Of a DNA stretch of 64,000 nucleotides, positions 23,732-36,821 are shown one piece after another (position 1 is the first letter of the stretch; each line of letters begins with the position of its first letter). The notes under the pieces are model-generated. The model was not told the DNA's origin, did no database searches, and saw nothing but the letters and a program-made list of their open reading frames with translations. Position numbers and translations under genes: made by a program. The stretch comes from Qipengyuania marincola. GTDB lineage: Bacteria > Pseudomonadota > Alphaproteobacteria > Sphingomonadales > Sphingomonadaceae. Location: positions 248,001-312,000 of the forward strand of contig NZ_JARULC010000002.1 in NCBI RefSeq assembly GCF_029688625.1. Direction: 5' to 3'.

Positions 23732-25306
23732 TCACTCCCACTCGATCGTGCCGGGCGGCTTGCTGGTGTAATCGTACACCACGCGATTGATGCCCTGTAC
23801 CTCGTTGACGATGCGCGTGGCGACTCCGGTGAGGAAGGCCGCGTCGAAGGGATAGACATCGGCGGTCATGCCGTCGGTGCTGGTGACGGCGCGCAGGCCG
23901 CAGACGCTGTCGTAGGTGCGATAGTCGCCCATCACGCCCACGGTCTTGACCGGCAGCAGCACAGCGAAGGCCTGCCAGATCGCATCGTAGAGGCCCGCCT
24001 TGCGGATCTCGTCGAGGTAGATCGCATCGGCCTTGCGCAGGATGTCGCAGCGTTCCTTGGTGACCTCGCCCGGGATGCGGATCGCAAGACCTGGTCCGGG
24101 GAAGGGATGGCGGCCGACGAACATGTCGGGCAGGCCCAGCTCGCGGCCCAGTTCGCGCACCTCGTCCTTGAACAATTCGCGCAAGGGCTCGACCAGCTGC
24201 ATGTTCATGCGTTCAGGCAGGCCGCCGACATTGTGGTGGCTCTTGATGGTGACCGAGGGCCCGCCGGTGAAGCTGACGCTCTCGATGACATCGGGATAGA
24301 GCGTGCCCTGCGCGAGGAAATCCGCTCCGCCGACAGCTTTCGCCTCGGCTTCGAATACGTCGATGAAGGTCTTGCCGATGAACTTGCGCTTGGCCTCGGG
24401 ATCGGTGACGCCTTCGAGGCCGCTCATGAACATGTCCTCCGCGTCCACCACCACCAGCGGGATGTTGTAATGGTCGCGGAACATCGTCTCGACCTGCTCG
24501 CGCTCGTTGAGGCGCAGGAGGCCATGGTCGACGAAGACGCAGGTCAGCTTGTCGCCGATCGCCTCGTGGATGAGGATCGCGGCGACCGAGCTGTCGACGC
24601 CGCCCGACAGGCCGCAGATGACCTTGCCGTCACCCACCTGCTCGCGGATCTCGCGCACCTTGGTTTCGCGATAGGCGGCCATGGTCCATTCGCCCGCAAG
24701 CCCGCATACATGGCGTACGAAATTGGCGATGAGCTTGCCGCCGTCGGGCGTGTGGACCACTTCGGGGTGGAACTGCGTGCCGTAGAATTTACGCTCCTCG
24801 TCGGCGATCACCGCGAAGGGCGCGCCGTCGGAAATCGCGACGATTTCGAAGCCGGGTGCGAACTTGGTGACCTTGTCGCCGTGGCTCATCCACACCTGGT
24901 GGCGCTCGCCGACCTGCCACAACCCGTCGAACAGGGCGCAATCCTTGGTAACAGTCAGAAAGGCGCGGCCGAATTCGCCGCCTTCGCCGGTTTCGTGACC
25001 GGGGCGAACCTCGCCGCCGAGCTGGTGGCTCATCACCTGCTGGCCATAGCAAATGCCGAGGATCGGGATGCCCGCCTCGAACAGCATTTCGGGCGCCCGC
25101 GGGCTGCCATCTTCCGGCACGCCGGCGGGCGAACCCGACAGGATGACGCCCTTCGGCTTGAGGCGGTGAAACGCCTCCTCCGCCTGCGAGAACGGAGCGA
25201 TTTCGGAATAGACCCCCGCCTCGCGCACGCGGCGCGCGATGAGCTGGGTGACCTGACTGCCGAAGTCGACGATGAGGATGGAATCGGGAAGGTGGGCGTC
25301 GTCCAT
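23732..25306 (-). CDS. guaA: GMP synthase (glutamine-hydrolysing)
   Basis: A 524-residue enzyme converting XMP to GMP with ATP and glutamine. The class I amidotransferase domain comes first (nucleophile in GICYGQQ, and FHPEV with the catalytic histidine), then the ATP-pyrophosphatase domain with [10 protein letters not shown], and the C-terminal dimerisation domain ending PPGTIEWE. Length and motifs are standard. It is the first gene of a collinear minus-strand run. The two-base spacing to the next gene suggests co-transcription. Confidence 0.97.
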   Translation of the reverse strand: MDDAHLPDSILIVDFGSQVTQLIARRVREAGVYSEIAPFSQAEEAFHRLKPKGVILSGSPAGVPEDGSPRAPEMLFEAGIPILGICYGQQVMSHQLGGEVRPGHETGEGGEFGRAFLTVTKDCALFDGLWQVGERHQVWMSHGDKVTKFAPGFEIVAISDGAPFAVIADEERKFYGTQFHPEVVHTPDGGKLIANFVRHVCGLAGEWTMAAYRETKVREIREQVGDGKVICGLSGGVDSSVAAILIHEAIGDKLTCVFVDHGLLRLNEREQVETMFRDHYNIPLVVVDAEDMFMSGLEGVTDPEAKRKFIGKTFIDVFEAEAKAVGGADFLAQGTLYPDVIESVSFTGGPSVTIKSHHNVGGLPERMNMQLVEPLRELFKDEVRELGRELGLPDMFVGRHPFPGPGLAIRIPGEVTKERCDILRKADAIYLDEIRKAGLYDAIWQAFAVLLPVKTVGVMGDYRTYDSVCGLRAVTSTDGMTADVYPFDAAFLTGVATRIVNEVQGINRVVYDYTSKPPGTIEWE

Positions 25307-25688
25307 CCGACGCGGTTAGAAGGGGCTTTGCGGCAAGTCCATAGAGCGCAGAGGCTCGCGCAGAATGACTTGCACAAAACGCAATCGACCTGCGCCTTTT
25401 CTCACTTTTGTTCACAAAGTTGGAATATTATTACAGGCTCACATTCGCAAGCAAGACCGCTTCTCCCGAGGTGGCGTGCGTGTGAAACCAAGACAGCCGG
25501 ACCCGCGCCCTTACCCCCTACGCGCCTGTCCGGACTGGCCTTCCTTGACCCTGCGGCCCGGCACTTCCGGCCCCGCCGCCCGGCCAAGGCGATATGGCAG
25601 CGAGTAGAGACGCGGCTGCCGGTTCCTCCTCTCCCCTCCCCCAATGAACCGGCACCGCGTCTCGAATCGCGGCAGCCGGGCGGGGCGT
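25307..25688. other. intergenic region between acyl-CoA ligase and guaA
   Basis: A 382-base stretch without a credible gene. The part near guaA (25375-25460) is AT-richer and should contain its promoter; a short palindrome-like CTTTTGTTCACAAAG is at about 25400-25414. The rest is GC-rich with many short CCGG/GGCC repeats. I see no tRNA, terminator with T-tract or regulatory consensus. Confidence 0.4.
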
Positions 25689-27245
25689 TCAGCCGGGCAA
25701 GCCGCGCCGCCGGGCCTCGTCACGCAAATCCGTCTTCAGCAATTTGCCGATATGGCTGCGCGGCATGTCGTCGATCGCGTGGAGCTGCGCCAGTCGCTGC
25801 GTCTTGCCGAGGCGCGCATTGACTGCCTCCCGGATCTGCTCAGGCGCACGCGCATCCGGCGCCAGCGTCACGAACCCAACCGGTGTTTCACCCCAGCGCT
25901 CCGACGGCACGCCGATCACAGCCGCTTCGACCACGTCTTCCTCTTTGAGGAGTTCGCCTTCGAGATCGACCGGAAAGATATTGAAGCCCCCGGAAATGAT
26001 CATGTCTTTCGCCCGGCCGACCAGCTCGACGAAACCGTCGGTATCGACGCGCCCGATATCGCCCATGCGCTGCCACACCTCGCCCGTTTCGGGATCGGTC
26101 CAGTAGCCCTCGCGCGTCTTGTCGGGCTGGTTCTTGTAGCCGCTCATCATGGTCTGGCTGCGACCGATGAGGTTGCCGGGCGTGCCGGGAGCAACGGGGC
26201 GGTCATCGTCGTCGAGCACCTTCAGCTCGCTGCCCGGGGCCGGCCGGCCGACGGTATGAAGCTTGTCTGGGAATTTGTGCGCTTCGAGCAGGCAGACGAC
26301 CCCGCCTTCGGTCATCGAATAGATCTCGATCAGCGCACCCGGCATGCGGTCCAGCACTTCGCGCTTGAGCTCGGCGGAAAAGGGCGCGGACGTGCAATAT
26401 TTCAATTGCAGCGCCGAGAGGTCGAAATCGTCGAAATGCCGCTCGCGCATCAGCCGCTGGTACTGGACCGGAACGAGCATGGTGACGGTGGTCCGGTCAG
26501 CCTGGGCATATTCAAGCCATTTCGTGGTCGCGAACTTGCCCATCACCCGCACCGTGCCACCCGCCAGCAGCGGCGGGAGGAAGGCCACCATGGTGGTGTT
26601 GGAATAAAGCGGCGTCGATGCAAGCGTGCGCACCGGCAGGCCGTTCTCGATCCAGCTTGCCGCCGTCGTCGCAAATTGCCGCCAGCGCATCTGGTGCGAA
26701 TGGACGATCCCCTTCGGCACGCCGGTGGTGCCGGAGGAATAGATGATATTGAACGGGTCGCCGGGCTCCGGCTCGAACGCAGGGGCAGTCGCCCCCTCTT
26801 CGGCCATCCAGCCGTCGAGCTCCTCGTCGAGCACGATGCGGGCCATGCCGGGGAAGCAGTCTTCCCCGAGCTCGTTTAGCTTTGCGCGGTCGATGAAGAT
26901 GTGCTTCGCCCCCGAATCGCACGCCATTCCGGCGAGCTGGTCGGGGCTGGCGCTGGTCGTAAGCGGCGCGGCCACCCCGCACGCACGCACGGCGGCCAGA
27001 AATACCAGCGCATAGGGAATGGACGAATAGCCGAGAAGGGCAACCGACTGGCCCGGCTCCAGCCCGTCCTCCGCCAGTCGCGCGGCAATCCGCTCGACCC
27101 GATGGCCGAGTTCCGCCCAGGTCAGCTCGCCGTCATCGTCACGCATGGCGACCGCATCGCCCAGTCGTGCGGCATTATCGGCGATGATCTGCGGAAAGTT
27201 GCCGAAAGGTTCGGCGAGCCTGGCGGCGATGTCGGTTTCTCCCAT
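25689..27245 (-). CDS. AMP-dependent acyl-CoA ligase
   Basis: A 518-residue ANL-superfamily enzyme: P-loop motif IIYSSGTTGVPKG, A5-type motif EIYSMTEGG, GDIGRVDTDGFVELVGRAKDMIISGG in the hinge region, and the C-terminal catalytic lysine in PRSHIGKLLKTDL. It should activate a carboxylic acid as acyl-AMP and transfer it to CoA; the acid is unknown. I choose the ATG at 27245 rather than the GTG three codons upstream. It follows the ZIP transporter gene by 33 bases and is probably in the sdaA-ZIP operon. Confidence 0.88.
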   Translation of the reverse strand: MGETDIAARLAEPFGNFPQIIADNAARLGDAVAMRDDDGELTWAELGHRVERIAARLAEDGLEPGQSVALLGYSSIPYALVFLAAVRACGVAAPLTTSASPDQLAGMACDSGAKHIFIDRAKLNELGEDCFPGMARIVLDEELDGWMAEEGATAPAFEPEPGDPFNIIYSSGTTGVPKGIVHSHQMRWRQFATTAASWIENGLPVRTLASTPLYSNTTMVAFLPPLLAGGTVRVMGKFATTKWLEYAQADRTTVTMLVPVQYQRLMRERHFDDFDLSALQLKYCTSAPFSAELKREVLDRMPGALIEIYSMTEGGVVCLLEAHKFPDKLHTVGRPAPGSELKVLDDDDRPVAPGTPGNLIGRSQTMMSGYKNQPDKTREGYWTDPETGEVWQRMGDIGRVDTDGFVELVGRAKDMIISGGFNIFPVDLEGELLKEEDVVEAAVIGVPSERWGETPVGFVTLAPDARAPEQIREAVNARLGKTQRLAQLHAIDDMPRSHIGKLLKTDLRDEARRRGLPG

Positions 27246-27278
27246 GCGCCGCACTCTGACTTCGTAGCCGCGACCTGT

Positions 27279-27976
27279 CTAGCCGCCCAGATTGTGCAGC
27301 AGCAACGCAAGCAGCAGGCCGACGGCGGTCGCGAAGCCGGCCCAGTGCGGCGCCTGCCTGTGCGCCTGCGGCATGATCTCGGTCGTCAGGCTGGCCGTCA
27401 CCGCGCCTGCCGCCACGCAGCTGATGAAGGCGAGCAGATCGTCGGTGAGGCCGGCGAGCGCGACATTTCCAATCAGCGCACATGCCGACAGCACTGCGGC
27501 AGTCGCAGCCCAGAGGGCGAGGATCTTGCCCTTCGAGAAGCGGTTGCCCTCGCGCATTGACCGCGCACCACTGGCGGCCTCGGGCAGGTTCGACAGCAGG
27601 ATCGATCCGGCGAGTGCCGCAACTTCGGGCGCCCCGGCACCGATCAGAGCGACACCGAGCGCGAGATTTTCAGGTATACCGTCGAGCGTGATTGCGGCGA
27701 GCATCCCTCCGCCGCTATCCGAGCCCCATTTTTCATCGATCAGATAATCGACGACCGCGAAGAGCCCCGCCCCGGCGAGCACGCCCAACACCGCAGTCGT
27801 CAGGGAACTCTTCTCGATCGCGGGCTGCACGAGCTCCAGCACCAGCGACAGCAGCAGCGCGCCGCCAGCGACTGCGACGACCACGCCTTCGACTCGCGGA
27901 CGCAGCTTGCCATAGAGACCCCACAGGGCGCCCGCGATCAGTGCCCCGGAAACCACCGTCACGACTGCGAGGACGG

Positions 27977-27983
<7 letters not shown>
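27279..27983 (-). CDS. ZIP family metal transporter
   Basis: A 234-residue integral membrane protein with about eight transmembrane segments. The ZIP signature helix appears as ITLDGIPENLALGVAL, with the family's D/N-G-xx-E pattern, and the next helix has SNLPEAASGA. It should move zinc or another divalent cation into the cytoplasm. A histidine-rich loop is absent. Its ATG at 27983 lies inside the last codons of sdaA (overlap of 7 bases), so translation is coupled to the serine deaminase gene. Metal specificity is not readable. Confidence 0.85.
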
Positions 27984-32016
<4,033 letters not shown>

Positions 32017-32036
32017 CGCCGGGGAGCTGAGCGGGC

Positions 32037-33107
32037 ATGCGCGAGATCAAGGGGCTGGAACGCGGCGGCTTCCTGCTGTTCCTCGTATTGGTCAGTCTCG
32101 CGCTGCTCGTCGTCGTATTGCCATTCGCCCAGCCGCTGCTCTGGGCGGCGCTGGCGGCGATCATGTTTCAGCCGCTGTTCCGCTGGTTCCTTAGCCGGGC
32201 GCCCGGGCGCGACAACCAGGCCGCGCTTGCCAGTCTGCTGGTGATCTTCGTGGCGGTGATCGTGCCGGCCTTCGCTATCGGCAGCGCGGTGGTGAACGAG
32301 GCGGCCGGGCTGGTCGTCGCGTTCCAGGAAGGCCAGATCAATGTTTCGGACTGGTTCGAGCAGGTCTTCGCGGCGCTGCCTGCGAATATCCAGGAGTCGC
32401 TCGATGCCTCGGGCTGGGGCGACCTGTCAGACCTGCAGCAGCGCGCGCAGGAATTTCTCCAGGCCAGCCTCGGCCTCATCGCTCAGCAGGCCCTGGCCAT
32501 CGGCGGCAGCGTTTTCGGCTTCGTCCTCGCCTTCGGGATCGGCCTCTACGTAAGCTATTTCCTGCTGCGCGACGGGCGTACCATCGGGGAGGCGATCCTC
32601 TCCTCCTTGCCGTTCGAGCGCGCCATAGCCGACCGGCTGGCAGAACGCTTCCTCGGCATCGTGCGCGCCACGATCAAGGGCTCGGTGGTCGTCGGCATCG
32701 TGCAGGGCGCGCTGGGCGCGATCACTTTCTGGGTCGTGGGCATTCCCTCAGTCCTGCTGCTCGGCGTGATCATGGCGATCGCCTCGCTGCTACCTGCGAT
32801 CGGTCCGGCAATCGTCTGGATACCCGCCGCGATCTATCTCCTGGCGACCGGCGCGATCTGGGAGGGTGTGGTCGTGATCGTGTCCGGCGTGGCGCTGATC
32901 GGCATGGTCGACAATGTCCTGCGACCCATTCTGGTTGGCCGCGATACGGGAATTCCCGACTGGCTCATCCTTGTCACCACACTCGGCGGCATCGCGCTGA
33001 TGGGCCTTTCGGGCATCGTGGTAGGACCGTTGGTTGCGGGGCTGTTCCTCGCCAGCTGGCAGATTCTGCGCGAACAGCGCGAAAACGGCCCCGCAACACT
33101 GGCCTAA
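32037..33107 (+). CDS. AI-2E family transporter
   Basis: A 356-residue membrane protein with the AI-2E/PerM pattern: two to three N-terminal transmembrane segments, a soluble helical region about residues 75-150, then a C-terminal half with five segments containing GxxxGxxQGALGAITFW and LLPAIGPAIVWIPAAIYL. The start has GGGGAG 10 bases upstream. Family members include the AI-2 exporter TqsA and Na/H antiporters, so the substrate here is open. Its TAA overlaps the TAG of the convergent beta-helix gene. Confidence 0.85.
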   Translation: MREIKGLERGGFLLFLVLVSLALLVVVLPFAQPLLWAALAAIMFQPLFRWFLSRAPGRDNQAALASLLVIFVAVIVPAFAIGSAVVNEAAGLVVAFQEGQINVSDWFEQVFAALPANIQESLDASGWGDLSDLQQRAQEFLQASLGLIAQQALAIGGSVFGFVLAFGIGLYVSYFLLRDGRTIGEAILSSLPFERAIADRLAERFLGIVRATIKGSVVVGIVQGALGAITFWVVGIPSVLLLGVIMAIASLLPAIGPAIVWIPAAIYLLATGAIWEGVVVIVSGVALIGMVDNVLRPILVGRDTGIPDWLILVTTLGGIALMGLSGIVVGPLVAGLFLASWQILREQRENGPATLA

Positions 33108-35053
33108 TAAGCGCCGAACCCGGCCTCCTCCCACCGCGACGCCGCGCGATTATAGGTGAATTCGATCCAGTCGTGCGGCTTATCGAGCACGCGCGTGATC
33201 ATCATCGCAGTGCTGGGTGAGGCGCCCTTTACAAAAGTTATGCTGCCCGCTGCATCCTGCTTCACGAGACGCAGTCGTTGACCGTCGGCATAGCCATATG
33301 GCGCGCCTCCTCGAGGATTTGCCGGGAGCGTCAGGTCGAGAGCGATATCGCCGGTCAGCGCCAGCGCCATGTGCGAGCTGGCAGGTGCCAATTCCCCCGA
33401 CACGCCAATGGCGGCAGGACGGTAATAGCCCTGCGCGGTGGATGCCGAGGTGGCATTGCCGCCGTTGAAGATCACGAGCGGGAAGGACAGCGGATCATCG
33501 GCCCCATTGGGGACGCGCCCCGCCAGGAACTCGCCCTCCACGTCGATTCTGCACGACCGGTCGAGATAGCCACCCCAGCGCACGTCCAGCCAGTGGCGCC
33601 CCGCCTGCTGGGCCAGCGCGCTGCGGTGATGACGCACCTTCAGGCGGATCTGCGTGGGCGGAGAATGATAGACGCCCGCCGGTGCGCCCTCGACCTGCTG
33701 GGTGAGGCTGTTGGGTCCGAACAGGCCGACCGCATTGAACCCCGGTCTACGGTCGAGCAGCGCATCGATTTCGAGATCGATATCGCGCAGCGCATGCCCA
33801 TGCGTGCTGCTGATTGCGACCGGCGTATCGACCGTGCGGATGCGGCCCGATACCCAGCTGTTGACCCAGACAAGTCCGGCATCGTCGAAGCGGCAGCCCG
33901 CGAGGATCGTTGCCGGGACTGGTGCGAGCGGATCACGCGTCGGATATTTGTAGCTGTAGAGTCGTCCGTGGGTCGAACCGCCGCCCAGCCAGACATACTC
34001 GCAATCGCGCCACAGGCAGTTGCGAAAGTGGGCATAGGACTTGCCGGTGTCTTCCTGCGCAATCTTGCAATCCCCGAACTCGCAATCCTCTGCGTCAACG
34101 CGCGGATCGCAGCCCAGGTTGAGCCCATTGCCATTGCCGGTCAGCAGGCGGCAGCGCGTCAGCGAAAGCTGCTCGATCGCATCGTCGGCGCCGACCGCGT
34201 AGAAGATTTCCCCGCGCCAGCCGATGAAGTCAGTATCGCGGCAAATGACGGTGCCGACATAGACGTCCTGCAGCCAGAAGCCCTTGTCGGAAATGTCCCA
34301 ACCATCGCCGGTGGCAGGGTCGGCGGGAAAGCTCGTCTGCGCCGTGCGCTTGCGGTTGCCCGCGAAGACAAGCCGGTCGAGTTCGAGCCGTGCGATGCGG
34401 CGCGGCGCTGGCTCCGGCCGAGCGGCGTCGCCATCGATGAACAGACCGCCTCCGCGCCAGACCGCGGGGCTCGCATCGGCGGAAGAGGTGGCCACGGTTT
34501 GCCAGTTGGCATCGGGATCGACGCCGTCTGGTCCGCGAAAGTCGAGCACGCTTCGCTCCGGCGCGCAGCCGCGCAGGCGCGAGCTTTTGCTAACAACCAG
34601 CGGGTGGCCGTCGGTGGCGCGCGTCTCCTGCACGGGCGAGGTGCGCAAGGGGCAATCGATACGATAGCGCGCGCTCTCGAAGCGAACTTCGCCAGCCCCG
34701 ATCGCTTCGGCATACTCTATCGCAGCCTGGATTGCCGGCTGGTCGTTCGTGACGCCGTCGCCGGTCGCGCCGCCCTGCTCCACCGACAGTGATCCGGCTT
34801 CAGGCAAGAGGCGGAACAGCCGACCGTTGCGTGTTTGCACGACGAAGCGCGGATGAGCGAGAGCGAGCGCCTCGTCCGCCAGATCATCGGAGACATAACT
34901 CGCATTCCCATGGCCGGGCCGGGAAAACCCTGCGGTGTCGAGCCGACAGATGTCAGGCGATGGTGTGCGCATGGCAAGATCGCCGAACAAGGCAGGAAGG
35001 GCCTGCGCGCCGCGCTGGGCAAGCCCCAGAGCCGCCAATGTCAGCGCGCTCAT
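33104..35053 (-). CDS. right-handed beta-helix protein, tailspike-like
   Basis: A 649-residue protein. After about 95 residues comes a pectate-lyase-3/GH28-related block, QGGATGDGVTNDQPAIQAAIEYA, the classical start of phage tailspike and polysaccharide lyase beta-helices, followed by a long repetitive parallel beta-helix region. The last 60 residues (DGQRLRLVKQDAAGSITFVKG...WIEFTYNRAASRWEEAGFGAY) resemble the C-terminal tail-fibre domain. No signal peptide is seen at the chosen ATG (35053), which overlaps the upstream gene by 4 bases. No other phage genes are nearby. It may be a domesticated tailspike or an EPS-degrading enzyme; the active site is not identified. Confidence 0.75.
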   Translation of the reverse strand: MSALTLAALGLAQRGAQALPALFGDLAMRTPSPDICRLDTAGFSRPGHGNASYVSDDLADEALALAHPRFVVQTRNGRLFRLLPEAGSLSVEQGGATGDGVTNDQPAIQAAIEYAEAIGAGEVRFESARYRIDCPLRTSPVQETRATDGHPLVVSKSSRLRGCAPERSVLDFRGPDGVDPDANWQTVATSSADASPAVWRGGGLFIDGDAARPEPAPRRIARLELDRLVFAGNRKRTAQTSFPADPATGDGWDISDKGFWLQDVYVGTVICRDTDFIGWRGEIFYAVGADDAIEQLSLTRCRLLTGNGNGLNLGCDPRVDAEDCEFGDCKIAQEDTGKSYAHFRNCLWRDCEYVWLGGGSTHGRLYSYKYPTRDPLAPVPATILAGCRFDDAGLVWVNSWVSGRIRTVDTPVAISSTHGHALRDIDLEIDALLDRRPGFNAVGLFGPNSLTQQVEGAPAGVYHSPPTQIRLKVRHHRSALAQQAGRHWLDVRWGGYLDRSCRIDVEGEFLAGRVPNGADDPLSFPLVIFNGGNATSASTAQGYYRPAAIGVSGELAPASSHMALALTGDIALDLTLPANPRGGAPYGYADGQRLRLVKQDAAGSITFVKGASPSTAMMITRVLDKPHDWIEFTYNRAASRWEEAGFGAY

Positions 35054-35484
35054 TGGGCGAGCCTGTAGGCAAGGGTTCCCGAAATTGGCGCCACATCGAG
35101 CCAGAGCTGAGCGCCGGCCTCGCTTTCCTGCCAAACTGGTTCGCAGACATCGGCCGTGTACAGCCCCCAAGTCGCCCCGGCCAGCGTTACGGGCGCCTTG
35201 GTGACGCCACCATCTGTCGACCGGAGCATGCGCACCTCGCCTTTCCAGTCACCTGTCAGGGTGAGGTAAACGGGTGCGAATGCAGCAGGCTCGAACGGAC
35301 CTGCGACCATCGCAACGGAGGTGGTGCCCTCAAGCGGCTCGGTTGCTGCAGGGGCGCTCGCGACTACGGGCAATGGTGCTTGGGGCGAGACAAGCGCGAG
35401 ATGACCGGTGCCATCGTCCCGGCCCAGCGCAAGAACGGGGGCGAAGCCGCCGGGGGCCTCGATGGGAATTGGTTCTGACGACAT
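35050..35484 (-). CDS. small tail-associated-like protein upstream of the beta-helix gene
   Basis: A 144-residue protein translated directly before, and coupled to, the beta-helix gene (ATGA overlap). The C-terminal 70 residues (LTLTGDWKGEVRMLRSTDGG ... AQLWLDVAPISGTLAYRLAQ) form a beta-sandwich-like pattern that I recall from phage-associated proteins in sphingomonads. The N-terminal 60 residues are proline- and alanine-rich. The pairing suggests that it is a chaperone, adaptor or baseplate contact for the tailspike. That function is inferred from position only. A ribosome-binding-site hairpin precedes it. Confidence 0.55.
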   Translation of the reverse strand: MSSEPIPIEAPGGFAPVLALGRDDGTGHLALVSPQAPLPVVASAPAATEPLEGTTSVAMVAGPFEPAAFAPVYLTLTGDWKGEVRMLRSTDGGVTKAPVTLAGATWGLYTADVCEPVWQESEAGAQLWLDVAPISGTLAYRLAQ

Positions 35485-35490
35485 ATGGTT

Positions 35491-35512
35491 GGCTCCTGAA
35501 TCAAAAGGAGCC
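35491..35512 (-). promoter_or_regulatory. inverted repeat containing the ribosome binding site
   Basis: GGCTCCT (35491-35497) and AGGAGCC (35506-35512) are a 7-bp inverted repeat on the plus strand. In the minus-strand mRNA the arm next to the ATG at 35484 reads AGGAGCC and contains the Shine-Dalgarno, so it could be masked. It might also be a residual terminator. Confidence 0.4.
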
Positions 35513-35550
35513 AGATCGGTTAGTCATGCATGGCCGTGTAGGAAAATGGT

Positions 35551-35569
35551 TTTGCCGTCTGACGGCAAA
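35551..35569 (-). terminator. probable terminator after the WcaI-type gene
   Basis: TTTGCCGT (35551-35558) pairs with ACGGCAAA (35562-35569) around a 3-base loop. Read on the minus strand, the hairpin is followed by ACCATTTTCC. It lies 8 bases beyond the stop of the glycosyltransferase gene. Confidence 0.45.
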
Positions 35570-35576
35570 TGCCGCT

Positions 35577-36821
35577 TTACCGGTTCTCGAGCAGAAGCTG
35601 CATCCGCGCATCGAACTGTTCGACGATTGCGGCGCGCGACCACGATCTTGCCGCCCGTTCGCGGCCGACGCGCCCCATGCGCGCCCGTAGGTCCGGATCG
35701 CGCGACAATTGCTCGACGCTCCAGGCAAAAGCTTGCGCATCACGCGGCGGAACGATCACGCCCGCCCCGTCAAGTTCGCGCGCAATGCCCGTGTTCTTTC
35801 CAGCCGTAGCGACAATCGGTCGCCCGGAAGCCAGCATGTTGCCGATTTTCGAGGGCAGGACGAGATCGGCCGCATCGGGCGTTTGCGGCAGGAGATGGAC
35901 ATCGGCCATCTTGAGAAGCTCGCCGATCATCTCCTCGGCCTGCAGGTCGTAGAAGCGGATGTTACCTGCGCCCCGAGCTAGCGCCTCAAGATGCCGTCGA
36001 TTGGGCCCCTCTCCGCAGATAACGAAGGTTATGTCAGGCCGGTGAGAAAGCAGGTGCGCTGCCTCAACAACGATTTCCAGCCCCTGCTTATTGGCGATAT
36101 TGCCCGAGTATAGCGCCACCGTTTGACCGGTCAGCCCCCATCGCTCGCGCAATGCCGCACCGTCGCTTCCGGCGATGCGATCCCCGTGATTTGCCCAATT
36201 GCGGATTTCAATCACCCTATCCGGCGCGACCCCCTTTTCCATCGCAAGCGCGCACATCGGCCCGCTGATGGTCGACACCACATCGGCAGAGCGCAGCATG
36301 CGTTTCTCGAAGCGGGCGGCGGCCATGGCCGTGGCGCTGCCCTGTTCGATCAGCCCCGTTGCCATGGCTGCACCAACTTCGAAGTCCTGCACGTGCAACC
36401 ACAGCGGAATGCCGGCCCGACGTGCCATTCGCGCTGCTACGGGGACCGCGACCATCGAGGGCGCGACTGTAACGACGAGATCGGGCGAAAAGTCGCGCCG
36501 GATAATGCGCGCCGCGGGATAGGCGCTGCTGGCAAAACTGAGGTGGTGCGCTATGCGCCGCGATCCGGTGGGATTGGCGGGAACGTAGTGCGGACAACGC
36601 GTGATCCGCACACCCTGCTCGACGCTGCTTTTCCAACGGCCCTTGTAGCGCTCGTATAACCGCCATTCGGGATAATAGGGTTGGCCCACGACGGCCGCGA
36701 CCTGGTGTCCCCGCTCCACGAGGGCTTCGGCCAGTCCGGAAGAGTAAGGCCCGACGCCGATCGGTTCGGGACTGTAATTCAGCCCGATGAAGAGAATGCG
36801 GCGCGAAGGCCGATTGCTCAC
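35577..36821 (-). CDS. WcaI-family glycosyltransferase
   Basis: A 414-residue GT4-type glycosyltransferase with the WcaI pattern: ILFIGLNYSPEPIGVGPYSSGLAEAL at the N-terminus, QPYYPEW, and in the second half CGEGPNRRHLE and LPSKIGNMLASGRPIVA. It transfers a sugar from a nucleotide donor in exopolysaccharide synthesis (colanic acid-like pathway in E. coli). The GTG start overlaps the stop of the upstream TetR gene (GTGA). No other polysaccharide genes are in the window except, perhaps, the beta-helix protein next door, which could degrade or recognise polysaccharide. Confidence 0.85.
   Translation of the reverse strand: MSNRPSRRILFIGLNYSPEPIGVGPYSSGLAEALVERGHQVAAVVGQPYYPEWRLYERYKGRWKSSVEQGVRITRCPHYVPANPTGSRRIAHHLSFASSAYPAARIIRRDFSPDLVVTVAPSMVAVPVAARMARRAGIPLWLHVQDFEVGAAMATGLIEQGSATAMAAARFEKRMLRSADVVSTISGPMCALAMEKGVAPDRVIEIRNWANHGDRIAGSDGAALRERWGLTGQTVALYSGNIANKQGLEIVVEAAHLLSHRPDITFVICGEGPNRRHLEALARGAGNIRFYDLQAEEMIGELLKMADVHLLPQTPDAADLVLPSKIGNMLASGRPIVATAGKNTGIARELDGAGVIVPPRDAQAFAWSVEQLSRDPDLRARMGRVGRERAARSWSRAAIVEQFDARMQLLLENR

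Noticed and set aside
33104..35484. Prophage
   Set aside because: Apart from the tailspike-like pair there are no phage structural, packaging or integration genes in the neighbourhood.
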